Shown here one piece after another: positions 9,808 through 18,643 of a DNA stretch of 64,000 nt. Origin of the DNA: Bacteroidota bacterium (GTDB taxonomy: Bacteria > Bacteroidota > Bacteroidia > 2-12-FULL-35-15); contig JADJHE010000013.1 of the NCBI GenBank assembly GCA_016707685.1, positions 47,866 through 111,865 of the forward strand. The letters run 5' to 3'. The notes under the pieces were generated by a model. That model was not told the origin of the DNA. It made no database searches and saw nothing but the letters and a program-made list of their open reading frames with translations. How positions within the stretch are numbered: position 1 is the stretch's first letter; every line of letters begins with the position of its first letter. The position numbers were made by a program, and so were the translations under genes.

Positions 9808-12034
9808 ATGTCAACCGTAACCGAACAATTAACAACCGTTGAAACAGCAAAAGAATTAGGATTATTACCCGAAGAATTTGATAAAATCAAAGAAGTATTG
9901 GGTCGTACACCAAATTTTGTTGAATTAAGTATTTATTCAGTAATGTGGAGCGAGCATTGCTCTTACAAAAACTCCATTACATGGCTAAAAACGCTTCCAA
10001 AAGAAGGTCCACACATGTTGGCAAAAGCAGGTGAAGAAAATGCAGGATTGGTTGATATTGGAGATGGATTAGGTTGTGCATTTAAAATTGAATCACACAA
10101 CCATCCAAGTGCATTGGAACCATACCAAGGTGCAGCAACTGGAGTTGGTGGAATCAACCGCGATATATTTACTATGGGTGCTCGTCCGATTGCTCAGTTA
10201 AATTCATTGCGTTTTGGAGATATCAAATTAGACAAAACAAAATGGTTGGTAAAAGGGGTCGTAAAAGGTATTGGTGATTATGGTAATGCATTCGGGTATT
10301 CCTACTGTAGGTGGCGAAGTATTTTTTGATGAATGCTACAATGTTAACCCATTGGTAAATGCATTCAGCGCAGGTATTGTAAAAGCAGGAGAAACGGTTT
10401 CTGCAACATCCTATGGTGTTGGAAATCCAGTTTACATTGTTGGATCTGCAACAGGAAAAGATGGTATTCACGGTGCTGCATTTGCATCAAAAGATATTAC
10501 AGAAGATTCGGCAAAAGATTTACCAGCAGTTCAAGTTGGTGATCCATTCCAAGAAAAATTATTATTAGAAGCGTCTTTAGAAGTTATTAAAACAGGTGCA
10601 GTAATTGGCATGCAAGATATGGGTGCAGCAGGTATCACCTGTTCTACCTCAGAAATGAGTGCTAAAGGTGAGCATGGAATGGATATTTGGTTGGATAGAG
10701 TGCCAACTCGCCAAGATAACATGCAAGCATGGGAAATTCTTTTATCTGAATCACAAGAACGTATGTTGATTGTTGTTCAAAAAGGACGCGAAAAAGATGT
10801 AGAAAAAGTGTTTGCGAAATGGGATTTGAATTGTCAAATAATTGGTGTTGTAACCGATACCAAACGATTAAAATATTATGTAGAAGATAAATTGGTTGCA
10901 GATGTTCCAGCAGAATCATTGGTATTAGGCGGTGGTGCTCCAATTTACAAACGTGAATTTAAAGAGCCGGCTTACTTTGCTGAAAACAAAAAATTCAAAA
11001 TTGAATCGATTGAAGAACCAACAGATTTAAAAGCAGTTGTAAAGCATTTGATTTCACATCCAAATATTGCTTCTAAACAATGGGTTTACAATCAGTACGA
11101 TTCAATGGTAGGAACTGCAAACATGAGTACAAATGCTCCTTCTGATGCTGCTATTGTAAACATAAAAGGTACTAACAAAGCAATTGCGTTGAAAGTAGAT
11201 TGCAACTCTCGCTACGTAAATGCCGATCCAGAAGTTGGTTGTGCTATTGCTGTTTCAGAAGCGGCTCGTAACATTGTTTGCAGCGGTGGTGAACCAAGTG
11301 CTGTAACCAATTGCTTAAACTTTGGTAATCCTTACAATCCTGAAGTATACTGGCAATTTGTTGGGTCTATAAAAGGAATGGGGAAGGCATGTATTAAATT
11401 CTCAACACCTGTAACTGGTGGTAACGTTAGTTTTTATAATCAATCATCGTACGAAGGACCTGTATTCCCTACTCCAACAATTGGGATGTTAGGAATTTTA
11501 AAAGACAAGCGTACACGCATGACCTTGGACTTTAAAAATGAAGGTGACTCCATCTATTTAATTGGTTCATCGAAGAATGATATTTCATCTTCAGAATATT
11601 TATACTCTTTCCATAAAGTAAAAAATTCTCCAGCTCCTGCATTTGATATTGATGAAGAATATGATGTGCAACAAGCTGTTAAAGAATTAATCAAAGCAAG
11701 AGCGATTCAATCGGCTCACGACTGTGCTGATGGTGGATTATTTATTACTTTATTAGAAAGTGCAATGCCAAATGGTTTAGGATTTGACAATTCTTGTGAT
11801 GAGGAAGTTCGTAAAGATGCTTTCTTATTTGGTGAAGCTCAAAGCCGTGTTGTTGTATCTGTAAAAAAAGATGATGAAGATAAATTCATTGAAATAATGA
11901 TGCAAGCTGGCGTTGACTTTTCATACATTGGTGATGTAAAAGGCAAAGAAATGATTATTGATGAAGAATCAATGGGAACAGTTGCTGAAGCAAAACATAT
12001 CTTTGATACTACACTAGGAGAATTATTAAAATAA
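9808..12034 (+). CDS. purL: Phosphoribosylformylglycinamidine synthase, PurL subunit (one frameshift)
   Basis: This is the synthetase subunit of FGAM synthase in purine biosynthesis, of the small PurL type (about 740 residues) that works with separate PurQ and PurS. Motifs include MWSEHCSYKNSI with the catalytic-type histidine, FKIESHNHPSALEPYQGAATGVGGINRD for ATP and metal binding, and, after the break, GIPTVGGEVFFDECYNVNPL, QDMGAAGITCSTSEM and TPVTGGNVSFYNQS. An extra G in the run at 10294-10296 breaks the frame; removing it gives GDYGNAFGIPTVGG without a gap. The gene is followed by a strong bidirectional terminator. No purQ or purS is visible beside it. Confidence 0.95.
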
Positions 12035-12054
12035 TAGTTCACACAATAAAAAAA

Positions 12055-12085
12055 AGCCCCATCCAAGTTGGATGGGGCTTTTTTT
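12055..12085. terminator. Bidirectional rho-independent terminator
   Basis: The stem AGCCCCATCC / GGATGGGGCT has a five-base loop (AAGTT), an A run before it and seven T after it. It sits between the convergent purL and T9SS-protein genes and can serve both. Confidence 0.9.
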
Positions 12086-12099
12086 ATAATAGTTACAAA

Positions 12100-13068
12100 T
12101 TACATTTTCACAAACTTTGAAATGGCTTGTTTGTTGGCCGAACGAACGATAACTGAGTAAATACCATTTGATAAACAAGAGGCATTTAAAGTCAACTGCC
12201 CCTTATTCACTTGATTCAAATTCATTACAACTTGTCCTAATTCATTAACCAAAGAAATTGTCAAAGGCTCATTCACCACCTCAAATCCTTCTAGATTTAG
12301 AATACAATTATCATTTACGGGATTCGGATAAATTGAAATGGATGTATTGTTTGTAAAACTAGCAATTCCAGTTGCAGGAGCACCGGTTACTTTAATATCA
12401 TCAATACCAAATGCTGGATCAGAAGCTGCTGTTGCAGTGCCATTAACAAATTTAAATCCGAACATAATAGATGCTTGATTATCGAAAGTGGCATTTGTAA
12501 CTGTTTCTTGAATCCAAGTAGATTGTCCAGTGTATTGAGCTGTGGATGTTGATTTTGTCCAAGAAGTACCTCCATCAACGCTGTAGTACAATTCTCCGTA
12601 TGATGCTGTACCACCAGAACATAACCACCAGAACGAAAAAGAAACCCCAGTATAACCTAGGGTAGAAATGGTAGCCGTTTTAGAAAAATAATTTTCGTCA
12701 AATGCACATAAACCATCTGCCGGTCGGAAGTTAGCATTGTTAACCGCACCAGCCTGCGCATCAGTAGATAATATATGCATGTATCCTCCATTGGGTGAAG
12801 TGATACCTGCAGGCTGAGCATCAGTATTTGCAACCGCTGCCGTAAATGGGAAACCCAAACAATTAATTGTAACTGAACCACCGGTGTATGCATTATTTAC
12901 AATCCAAAGATTATAACCTGTTGCTGTGCAACTTTGGTCGGTAGAATTTAATACGAGTGTTCCTGAACCAGCATTAAAATCTTCACTATAAATTGTAGTT
13001 TGTGCAAATGAATTATAATTCAATGCAGAAAATACTAATCCCAAAAGTAATTTGTAATTTTTTCTCAT
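12100..13068 (-). CDS. Secreted protein with T9SS C-terminal sorting domain
   Basis: The 322-residue product starts with a signal peptide (MRKNYKLLLGLVFSALN, cut after NSFAQ). The body is a jelly-roll region with TIYSEDFNAGSGT, FSFWWLCSGG, GELYYSVDGGTSWTKST and FGIDDIKVTG, the pattern of MAM- or concanavalin-like adhesive domains in Bacteroidota exoproteins. The last 80 residues are a type A sorting domain, opening SISIYPNPVNDNCILNL and ending GIYSVIVRSANKQAISKFVKM. The T9SS should export it and remove or lipidate the tail. No catalytic residues are visible, so a structural or adhesive role is the simplest reading. It stands alone between purL and the RsmI-like gene. Confidence 0.85.
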   Translation of the reverse strand: MRKNYKLLLGLVFSALNYNSFAQTTIYSEDFNAGSGTLVLNSTDQSCTATGYNLWIVNNAYTGGSVTINCLGFPFTAAVANTDAQPAGITSPNGGYMHILSTDAQAGAVNNANFRPADGLCAFDENYFSKTATISTLGYTGVSFSFWWLCSGGTASYGELYYSVDGGTSWTKSTSTAQYTGQSTWIQETVTNATFDNQASIMFGFKFVNGTATAASDPAFGIDDIKVTGAPATGIASFTNNTSISIYPNPVNDNCILNLEGFEVVNEPLTISLVNELGQVVMNLNQVNKGQLTLNASCLSNGIYSVIVRSANKQAISKFVKM

Positions 13069-13147
13069 GTGTCAAGTTTTAAGGTTTAATCAAATGTAAT
13101 ACATTAAACCATTAAAGTCAAAAACATGAATGCGACAAAAAATGGAA

Positions 13148-13857
13148 TTATTGATAAATCAAAAAGATCGTTGGCTTTTTATTGATGTCAGGAATTTGTT
13201 TTTTCCATTCGTAGATGGGTTTTGTTTTTACAAATTCAGAAGGAAGTGTAATATCACAAGCGATGCACAATTTTGTTTTTCCTTCACAAGTACTAAGGAT
13301 ATCTTCTAACAAATGCATATTACGATAGGGCGTTTCAATGAACATCTGTGTTTGCTTGCGTTTATAGACAAGTGTTTCTAACTCTTTCAGTTTTTTTATT
13401 CGTTCTCCACGTTCTTTTGGCAAGTAGCCATTAAATGCAAAATTTTGTCCATTGAAGCCCGATGCCATTAAGGATAATAATATAGAGGACGGTCCAACTA
13501 ATGGAATAACATCAATATTTTTTTCATGAGCAAGCTTTACCACATCAGCACCTGGATCAGCAACACCGGGACAGCCTGCTTCGGAAATAATACCAATGTG
13601 TTTTCCTAATTGAATTGAATTTAAATAAGAGGAAATATCTTTTGTTTCTGTATGTTGATTCAATGGATGAAGAACTATTTCTTGCAAAGGCTTTTTGATA
13701 CCCATTTTTTTCAAAAAGTGGCGTGCTGATTTTTCGTTCTCGACAATGTATTCATCAATTGAATTAATGATTTCATTTACTTTGATAGGAAGAACATCAG
13801 CCGTTTCAGCAGTATCCCCAGAGTAGTTGGAATAAGATAAATTTTGCCCTTTTCCAT
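13148..13857 (-). CDS. RsmI-like SAM-dependent methyltransferase (tetrapyrrole methylase fold), one frameshift
   Basis: Starting at ATG 13857 (MEKGKIYLIPTTLG), the frame breaks in a C run at 13816-13819. Adding one base gives LGDTAETADVLPIKVNEIINSIDEYIVENEKSAR and runs into the long 3' piece. That piece has KHIGIISEAGCPGVADPGADVV, the glycine-rich SAM loop of the tetrapyrrole methylase fold, and IPLVGPSSILLSLMASGFNGQNFAFNGYLP, as in RsmI, which 2'-O-methylates C1402 of 16S rRNA. At about 236 residues it lacks RsmI's C-terminal domain and fits the short paralogue common in Bacteroidota, so the exact target is uncertain. Its ATG overlaps the smpB stop by one base (TAATG). Confidence 0.8.
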
Positions 13858-14309
13858 TATACCAATTTACGTTTCATTTCACGGTCTGTATCACGTTTCT
13901 TAATATCCTCACGTTTATCAAATAACTTCTTTCCTTTTGCCAATGCTATTTCAAGTTTCGCGTATCCTTTATCTGAAATAAATAAACGTATGGGAACAAT
14001 TGTTAAACCTTGATCTTTTAACTTGTTCTGAAGCTTATTTAATTCTTGTCGGTTAAGTAATAATTTGCGATCTCGCTTTTCTTCAACATTGTTATAGGTT
14101 CCATCAAAATAATGGGCAATGTGCATGTTGCGAACAATTAACTCATCTTTTTGAAAAACACAAAAAGCATCATTGATATTTGCTTTTCCTTCACGTATAG
14201 ATTTTATCTCCGTCCCTGTTAATTGCAAACCAGCAATGTATTTATCAATGAATGCATACTCGAAGGATGCACGCTTATTTTTAATATTTATTGTATTTTC
14301 TGTACTCAT
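13857..14309 (-). CDS. smpB: SsrA-binding protein SmpB
   Basis: SmpB binds tmRNA and is needed for trans-translation of stalled ribosomes. The protein has 150 residues from ATG 14309. It shows FEYAFIDKYIAGLQLTGTEIKSIREGKANINDAFC, then HIAHYFDGTYNN, then RDRKLLLNRQELNKL, GLTIVPIRLFI and KLEIALAKGKKLFDKREDIKKRD, with the basic C-terminal tail. This matches the family over its whole length. The frame can be extended to a TTG at 14321, but a good -7 element lies across that codon, so the ATG at 14309 is the start. It is transcribed first in a two-gene unit with the RsmI-like methyltransferase. Confidence 0.95.
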   Translation of the reverse strand: MSTENTINIKNKRASFEYAFIDKYIAGLQLTGTEIKSIREGKANINDAFCVFQKDELIVRNMHIAHYFDGTYNNVEEKRDRKLLLNRQELNKLQNKLKDQGLTIVPIRLFISDKGYAKLEIALAKGKKLFDKREDIKKRDTDREMKRKLV

Positions 14310-14317
14310 AATCGTAT

Positions 14318-14326
14318 GCAAAGATA
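14318..14326 (-). promoter_or_regulatory. -7 element for smpB
   Basis: The minus strand reads TATCTTTGC, a full match to TAnnTTTG. It ends eight bases before the ATG at 14309, which implies a very short leader and rules out the upstream TTG as a start. Confidence 0.55.
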
Positions 14327-14330
14327 CTTT

Positions 14331-15152
14331 TTATCCCAATCCAACGTCTAAAATCATCATCACTAAAAACCCTGCAATTAAACCGAGTGTAGCATAATCA
14401 GTATATTTATCCCTTTGTGTCTCTGGAATTACCTCTTCTACCACCACATAAATCATTGCTCCTGCAGCAAATGCCAATGCATAAGGCAAAATAGGTTGCG
14501 CATACAATACTGCCACAGCACCTATAACTCCAGCAACGGGCTCAACAACAGCAGATAATTGTCCCCACCAAAAGCTTTTAAAACGACTTAAACCGGCTCT
14601 CCTTAGTGGTACCGAAACAGCTGTTCCTTCTGGAAAATTTTGGATACCAATACCTATTGCTAATGCAACAGCTGCTCCAATATCAGCATGTGGTAAATTT
14701 GCAGCTACAGCTCCAAAAGCTACTCCTACGGCCAAACCTTCGGGAATGTTGTGCAGGGTAATTGCTAAAACCAATAGCGTTGTTTTGTGCCAATCTGTTT
14801 TTATTCCTTCACTCTCATGCTCTTTAAAATTTAAATGGATGAGAGGAATGATTTTATCTAAACCAAATAAAAACAAAGCGCCTGCGGCAAAGCCTACTGC
14901 TGGAGGGAACCAAGATGGTAATGATTTACCTTCCGACATTTCAATTGCAGGAGCCAATAAGGACCAAAAACTAGCAGCTATCATTACCCCACCAGTAAAT
15001 CCAAGCATGGTATCCATTACTTTGCGGTTTATATTTTTAAAGAAAAAAACCAAGGATGCACCCAAGGCAGTTAAAAACCATGTAAACGTAGTTGCAATCA
15101 ATGCTGCCCAAATAGGGTTAATCGATTTTAAATAAGCGTATATACTTTCCAT
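14331..15152 (-). CDS. ZIP-family divalent metal transporter
   Basis: A 273-residue inner-membrane transporter of the ZIP family (ZupT/GufA-like), which imports Zn, Fe or Mn. About eight helices are visible. The central metal-binding helix reads TLHNIPEGLAVGVAFG, followed in the next helix by GIGIQNFPEGTAVSVPL; these carry the H, N, P, E residues that form the binuclear metal site. It lacks a long histidine-rich cytoplasmic loop, as is normal for bacterial members. The gene starts two bases after the stop of the DtxR-family regulator, so both are in one transcript. Regulation by that repressor and by metal is likely. Confidence 0.9.
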   Translation of the reverse strand: MESIYAYLKSINPIWAALIATTFTWFLTALGASLVFFFKNINRKVMDTMLGFTGGVMIAASFWSLLAPAIEMSEGKSLPSWFPPAVGFAAGALFLFGLDKIIPLIHLNFKEHESEGIKTDWHKTTLLVLAITLHNIPEGLAVGVAFGAVAANLPHADIGAAVALAIGIGIQNFPEGTAVSVPLRRAGLSRFKSFWWGQLSAVVEPVAGVIGAVAVLYAQPILPYALAFAAGAMIYVVVEEVIPETQRDKYTDYATLGLIAGFLVMMILDVGLG

Positions 15153-15154
15153 AA

Positions 15155-15811
15155 CTATTTTATAATTACCAATATATTTTTTGCGACTTCATTACTTATA
15201 AATAATGTATTCTTTTTGTTTACAGCAATCTGTAATGACTTATCAAATGCAATAACTTCTTTTATCTTAATGTCGTTTCCCAATACAATTCCCGACTTAT
15301 CCAAATATTGTAGAAAAGCAGAGCTATGATCCACTACACCTGTCATGATACAATGCTCGCTTAATTTTAAACTGGACAGTGGAACTGATTTCTGAAGTTG
15401 AAATTTCCCATTTGCATCTGGAATAGGATCACCATGCGGATCAAATTTGGGATAATTCAAAAATTTATCTATTTGAGCTATCAATTTATCTGAATCTATA
15501 TGCTCTAACTGCTCTGCTACATCGTGTACTTCGTCCCACTTAAAGCTCAGTTTTTCAACTAGAAACATTTCCCACAAACGATGCTTACGAATAATCATCA
15601 ATGCAACCTTCTCGCCTTTAGCAGTAAGACTAACACCTTGATACTTCTGATAATTAATCAGTTTCTTATCCGAAAGTTTCTTCAGCATATCCGTAACGGA
15701 AGCTGCTTTTGTATTCATTTTTTCAGCAATGGCATTTGTGGTAACGACCGTCTCGTTTTCCAAGAGCTTATAAATTGCTTTCAAATAATTTTCTTCCGTA
15801 AATGAATTCAT
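15155..15811 (-). CDS. DtxR/MntR-family metal-dependent transcriptional repressor
   Basis: The 218-residue protein has an N-terminal winged helix (FTEENYLKAIYKLL, then TNAIAEKMNTKAASVTDMLKKLSDKKLI), a metal-binding dimerisation domain (MIIRKHRLWEMFL, WDEVHDVAEQLEHIDSDKLI, YPKFDPHGDPIP) and a C-terminal FeoA/SH3-like domain from about residue 145. The H, E and D residues expected for metal sites are present. It should repress uptake genes when metal (Fe or Mn) is plentiful. The frame extends to a TTG at 15832, but the ATG at 15811 is preferred because a -7 element lies at 15837-15830. It is divergent from the TonB receptor, with a palindrome between them. Confidence 0.9.
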   Translation of the reverse strand: MNSFTEENYLKAIYKLLENETVVTTNAIAEKMNTKAASVTDMLKKLSDKKLINYQKYQGVSLTAKGEKVALMIIRKHRLWEMFLVEKLSFKWDEVHDVAEQLEHIDSDKLIAQIDKFLNYPKFDPHGDPIPDANGKFQLQKSVPLSSLKLSEHCIMTGVVDHSSAFLQYLDKSGIVLGNDIKIKEVIAFDKSLQIAVNKKNTLFISNEVAKNILVIIK

Positions 15812-15829
15812 CTGTAGAGTAATTTGAGA

Positions 15830-15837
15830 CAAATATA
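15830..15837 (-). promoter_or_regulatory. -7 element for the DtxR-family/ZIP operon
   Basis: The minus strand reads TATATTTG, a full match to TAnnTTTG, 18 bases upstream of the regulator's ATG at 15811. Confidence 0.45.
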
Positions 15838-15868
15838 AGAAGTATTTTAAAGATGTAATAAATTATTT

Positions 15869-15884
15869 TTTAGACTAATCTAAA
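15869..15884. promoter_or_regulatory. Candidate DtxR/MntR operator
   Basis: TTTAGACTAATCTAAA is a 16-base palindrome with 14 matching positions (arms TTTAGA/TCTAAA), close in form to known DtxR/MntR boxes. It lies between the divergent repressor and TonB-receptor genes, just upstream of the receptor's -7 element, where binding would block transcription. Confidence 0.6.
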
Positions 15885-15893
15885 TTTAATTTA

Positions 15894-15902
15894 TACCTTC
15901 GC
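15894..15902 (+). promoter_or_regulatory. -7 element for the TonB-dependent receptor
   Basis: TACCTTCGC is a near-consensus -7 element. It ends five bases before the ATG at 15908, giving an almost leaderless transcript. Confidence 0.45.
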
Positions 15903-15907
15903 CATAA

Positions 15908-18163
15908 ATGAAACAGTTGTACCTATTTTTATTTATTCTACATACCTCCTTCCTTTCAGCTCAAATAGGAAGTATAAAAGGTGTTGTTGCAGATGAGAAA
16001 GGCAAATTAGAATTTGTAAGTATTGGACTAACTGGCACCATTTTTAGCACCACTTCTGATAAAAATGGCTATTTCAACATTCAAAACATTCCATATGGAA
16101 CCTATGAATTACAAATAGCGGTAGTTGGATACCAAAAAATCAAACAAAAAATACAAATAAACTCTCCGGAAATAGTTATCATCAATCAAGTGCTTATTCC
16201 AACCGATAATCGGTTAAATGAAGTGGTTGTAACAGGAACGCTCCAGGAAATGAGTAAATCAGAATCGGCTATACCGATTGACATACTTACCCCTAAATTA
16301 TTTCAAAAAAACCCAACACCTAGTCTATTCGAAGCTATTGGAATGGTAAATGGCGTGCAACCACAGTTAAACTGCAATGTTTGTAATACAGGTGATATTC
16401 ATATCAATGGAATGGAAGGTCCATACACCATGATTACCATTGATGGAATGCCCATTGTTAGTTCATTAGCAACCGTTTATGGACTAAGCGGAATCCCCAA
16501 CAGTCTTGTCAATAGAATTGAAGTTGTAAAAGGTCCTGCGAGCACACTATTCGGATCCGAAGCTGTTGGAGGTCTCATTAATGTTATTACTAAAAATCCA
16601 AATGCAGCACCTAAATTAAGTGTTGATTTAATGGCAACAACAGATCAAGAATACAACATCGACCTAGGCATAAAAACCAAACTAAAAAAAGCATACTCGT
16701 TATTGGGAATCAGCTATTTTAATTTTCAAAATAGAATGGATAAAAATAACGATGGCTTCACAGACATTACACTACAAAATAGAATCTCGATTTTTAACAA
16801 ATGGAGTTTTGAACGAAAAGAAAATAGAATCGCTACCATTGCTGCACGATTTGTATATGAAGACAGATGGGGCGGTGAAACTAAATGGACTAAAGAATTT
16901 CGAGGAACAGATAGTCTTTATGGAGAATCAATTTACACTACTCGCTACGAGCTAATAGGAAACTATCAGTTACCTATAAAAAATGAACGCTTGTTTTTGC
17001 AATATTCTTTTAATACCCATTATCAAAATTCATTTTATGGAACTACATCGTATAATGCAACACAAACAATTGCTTTCGCACAATTGTATTGGAGTAAAAA
17101 AATAAATGAGAAAATAAATATCCTTACAGGTATACCCATGCGATACACCTTTTATGATGACAACACACCTGTTACGCAATCATCGGATACGACGAACTTC
17201 AAAAATCAAGCTTCAAATGTGTTTTTACCAGGATTTTTTGTTCAAAGCGAACTAAAATTTAACAAAAAACTAATGGTACTTGCCGGTATTCGATATGATT
17301 ACAATTCAATTCATGGCAATATACTATCGCCTCGATTAGCGTTGAAATATGCTATTAATGAAAACAATATTCTCCGACTGAGTATTGGAAATGGTTATCG
17401 AGTAGTAAACCTGTTTACCGAAGACCATGCCGCATTAACAGGTGCACGTGAAGTTATTATTGAATCCGATTTAAAACCAGAAAAATCATGGAATGCAAAC
17501 CTTAATTTTCTAAAATACTTTATTTTGAAAAAAGGAATTGTGACTACCGATGCTAGTTTATTTTATACCTATTTTACAAATAGAATAATTGCAGATTTTG
17601 CCAGTGATGCCAATAAAATAAGCTATAACAACCTGAATGGATATGCCATTTCCAGAGGAGCATCACTCAGTATTGATTTTGCATTTGAAAATGGACTAAA
17701 GCTAATTTTTGCAGGCACTTATATGGATGTATACAGCATGCAAAGAGATTCCTTAAATGAGTTGAAAAGAATAGAGCAACTTCATGCACCTAACTTTTCA
17801 GGAAACTTTACAATGAGTTACACATTCAGCAAAATAGGATTGAGCATTGATTATACAGGAATTGTAAAAAGTCCAATGTATCTACCCATCGTTCCAAATG
17901 ATTTTAGACCAGAACAATCACCTTGGTTTACACTACAAAACATTCAGTTTAGTAAAAAATTCAAACTAGGAATTGAAATTTATGGAGGAGTAAAAAACAT
18001 ATTTGACTTTGTTCCAAAAGATCCCATATTAAGACCTTTTGATCCATTTGACAAATACATTACCGAAAACAATCCAAATGGATACACCTTCGACCCTAGT
18101 TACAACTATGCCCCAATACAAGGAAGAAGATACTTTTTAGGAATTAGATATACATTTAATTAA
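15908..18163 (+). CDS. TonB-dependent outer-membrane receptor
   Basis: The 751-residue protein starts with a signal peptide (MKQLYLFLFILHTSFLSAQ) and a carboxypeptidase-like domain (GSIKGVVADEKGKLEFVSIGL, residues about 20-95). The plug follows (about 105-225), with VVVTGT, GDIHINGMEGPYTMITIDGMP and IEVVKGPASTLFGSEAVGGLINVITK. The rest is a 22-strand barrel closing on GRRYFLGIRYTFN. The plug carries a CNVC motif (residues about 157-160), which is often seen in receptors of this subtype and could bind metal. It is divergent from a DtxR-family repressor and ZIP transporter, so import of a metal or metal chelate is the likely job. Confidence 0.9.
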   Translation: MKQLYLFLFILHTSFLSAQIGSIKGVVADEKGKLEFVSIGLTGTIFSTTSDKNGYFNIQNIPYGTYELQIAVVGYQKIKQKIQINSPEIVIINQVLIPTDNRLNEVVVTGTLQEMSKSESAIPIDILTPKLFQKNPTPSLFEAIGMVNGVQPQLNCNVCNTGDIHINGMEGPYTMITIDGMPIVSSLATVYGLSGIPNSLVNRIEVVKGPASTLFGSEAVGGLINVITKNPNAAPKLSVDLMATTDQEYNIDLGIKTKLKKAYSLLGISYFNFQNRMDKNNDGFTDITLQNRISIFNKWSFERKENRIATIAARFVYEDRWGGETKWTKEFRGTDSLYGESIYTTRYELIGNYQLPIKNERLFLQYSFNTHYQNSFYGTTSYNATQTIAFAQLYWSKKINEKINILTGIPMRYTFYDDNTPVTQSSDTTNFKNQASNVFLPGFFVQSELKFNKKLMVLAGIRYDYNSIHGNILSPRLALKYAINENNILRLSIGNGYRVVNLFTEDHAALTGAREVIIESDLKPEKSWNANLNFLKYFILKKGIVTTDASLFYTYFTNRIIADFASDANKISYNNLNGYAISRGASLSIDFAFENGLKLIFAGTYMDVYSMQRDSLNELKRIEQLHAPNFSGNFTMSYTFSKIGLSIDYTGIVKSPMYLPIVPNDFRPEQSPWFTLQNIQFSKKFKLGIEIYGGVKNIFDFVPKDPILRPFDPFDKYITENNPNGYTFDPSYNYAPIQGRRYFLGIRYTFN

Positions 18164-18564
18164 AGTCCTAAGGGAAAATAAGTATACGTTCTGGTGGCAG
18201 TTTTTTTAGTGGCCTCATCTGTCAACTTCACTTCTAATGCTTCTCCACGAATTGTACCTTCGTACTTTTGAGTTCCTGTCACGCCAGTCACTTCAAACTT
18301 AATAGCGCATTTTTTAATTTTATACTTACCAGTTAAAACCATATCCTTGTTCTCTTTATGAAACCAGGTAAATACATCCAAATAATCGTTTACTGAAGTG
18401 GATGCCAAAACAGTCCCATCTTCATAAAAGCGTAAAATAGCCGAATGTTCGTTATCCAACTTAAAAGCATAAATACCTTTGTAGCTTACACTGCAATTTT
18501 CAACATTTGTAAATGATACAAGTGCAAAAATGCATACAAGGAATGGTAAAACTATTTTTTTCAT
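18160..18564 (-). CDS. Secreted hypothetical protein, lipocalin-like size
   Basis: A 134-residue protein with a signal peptide (MKKIVLPFLVCIFALVSFTN). The mature part is all beta in pattern: YKGIYAFKLD, SAILRFYEDGTVLASTSV, MVLTGKYKIKKCAIKFEV, TQKYEGTIRGEALEVKLT. This is what small META-like or lipocalin-like beta proteins look like, and the phrase FYEDGTV is frequent in Bacteroidota proteins of that kind. I do not recognise the family, so no function is given. It converges on the TonB receptor and the two stops overlap by four bases. Confidence 0.6.
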   Translation of the reverse strand: MKKIVLPFLVCIFALVSFTNVENCSVSYKGIYAFKLDNEHSAILRFYEDGTVLASTSVNDYLDVFTWFHKENKDMVLTGKYKIKKCAIKFEVTGVTGTQKYEGTIRGEALEVKLTDEATKKTATRTYTYFPLGL

Positions 18565-18643
18565 AATCTGTTGAATATAATTTGATTAACTATTGCTTTT
18601 TTTACAAATTTACTATATCTTCATCACTCTAAACTAAAAATAA

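Noticed and set aside
10271..10329. Programmed frameshift in purL
   Set aside because: No slippery heptamer or downstream structure is obvious, and a single extra G in a short run explains it; many unrelated genes show the same kind of break.
12387..12893. Two open frames of 75-78 residues inside the T9SS protein gene
   Set aside because: They are out-of-frame shadows on the same strand with low-complexity His/Leu/Gln composition and no start signal.
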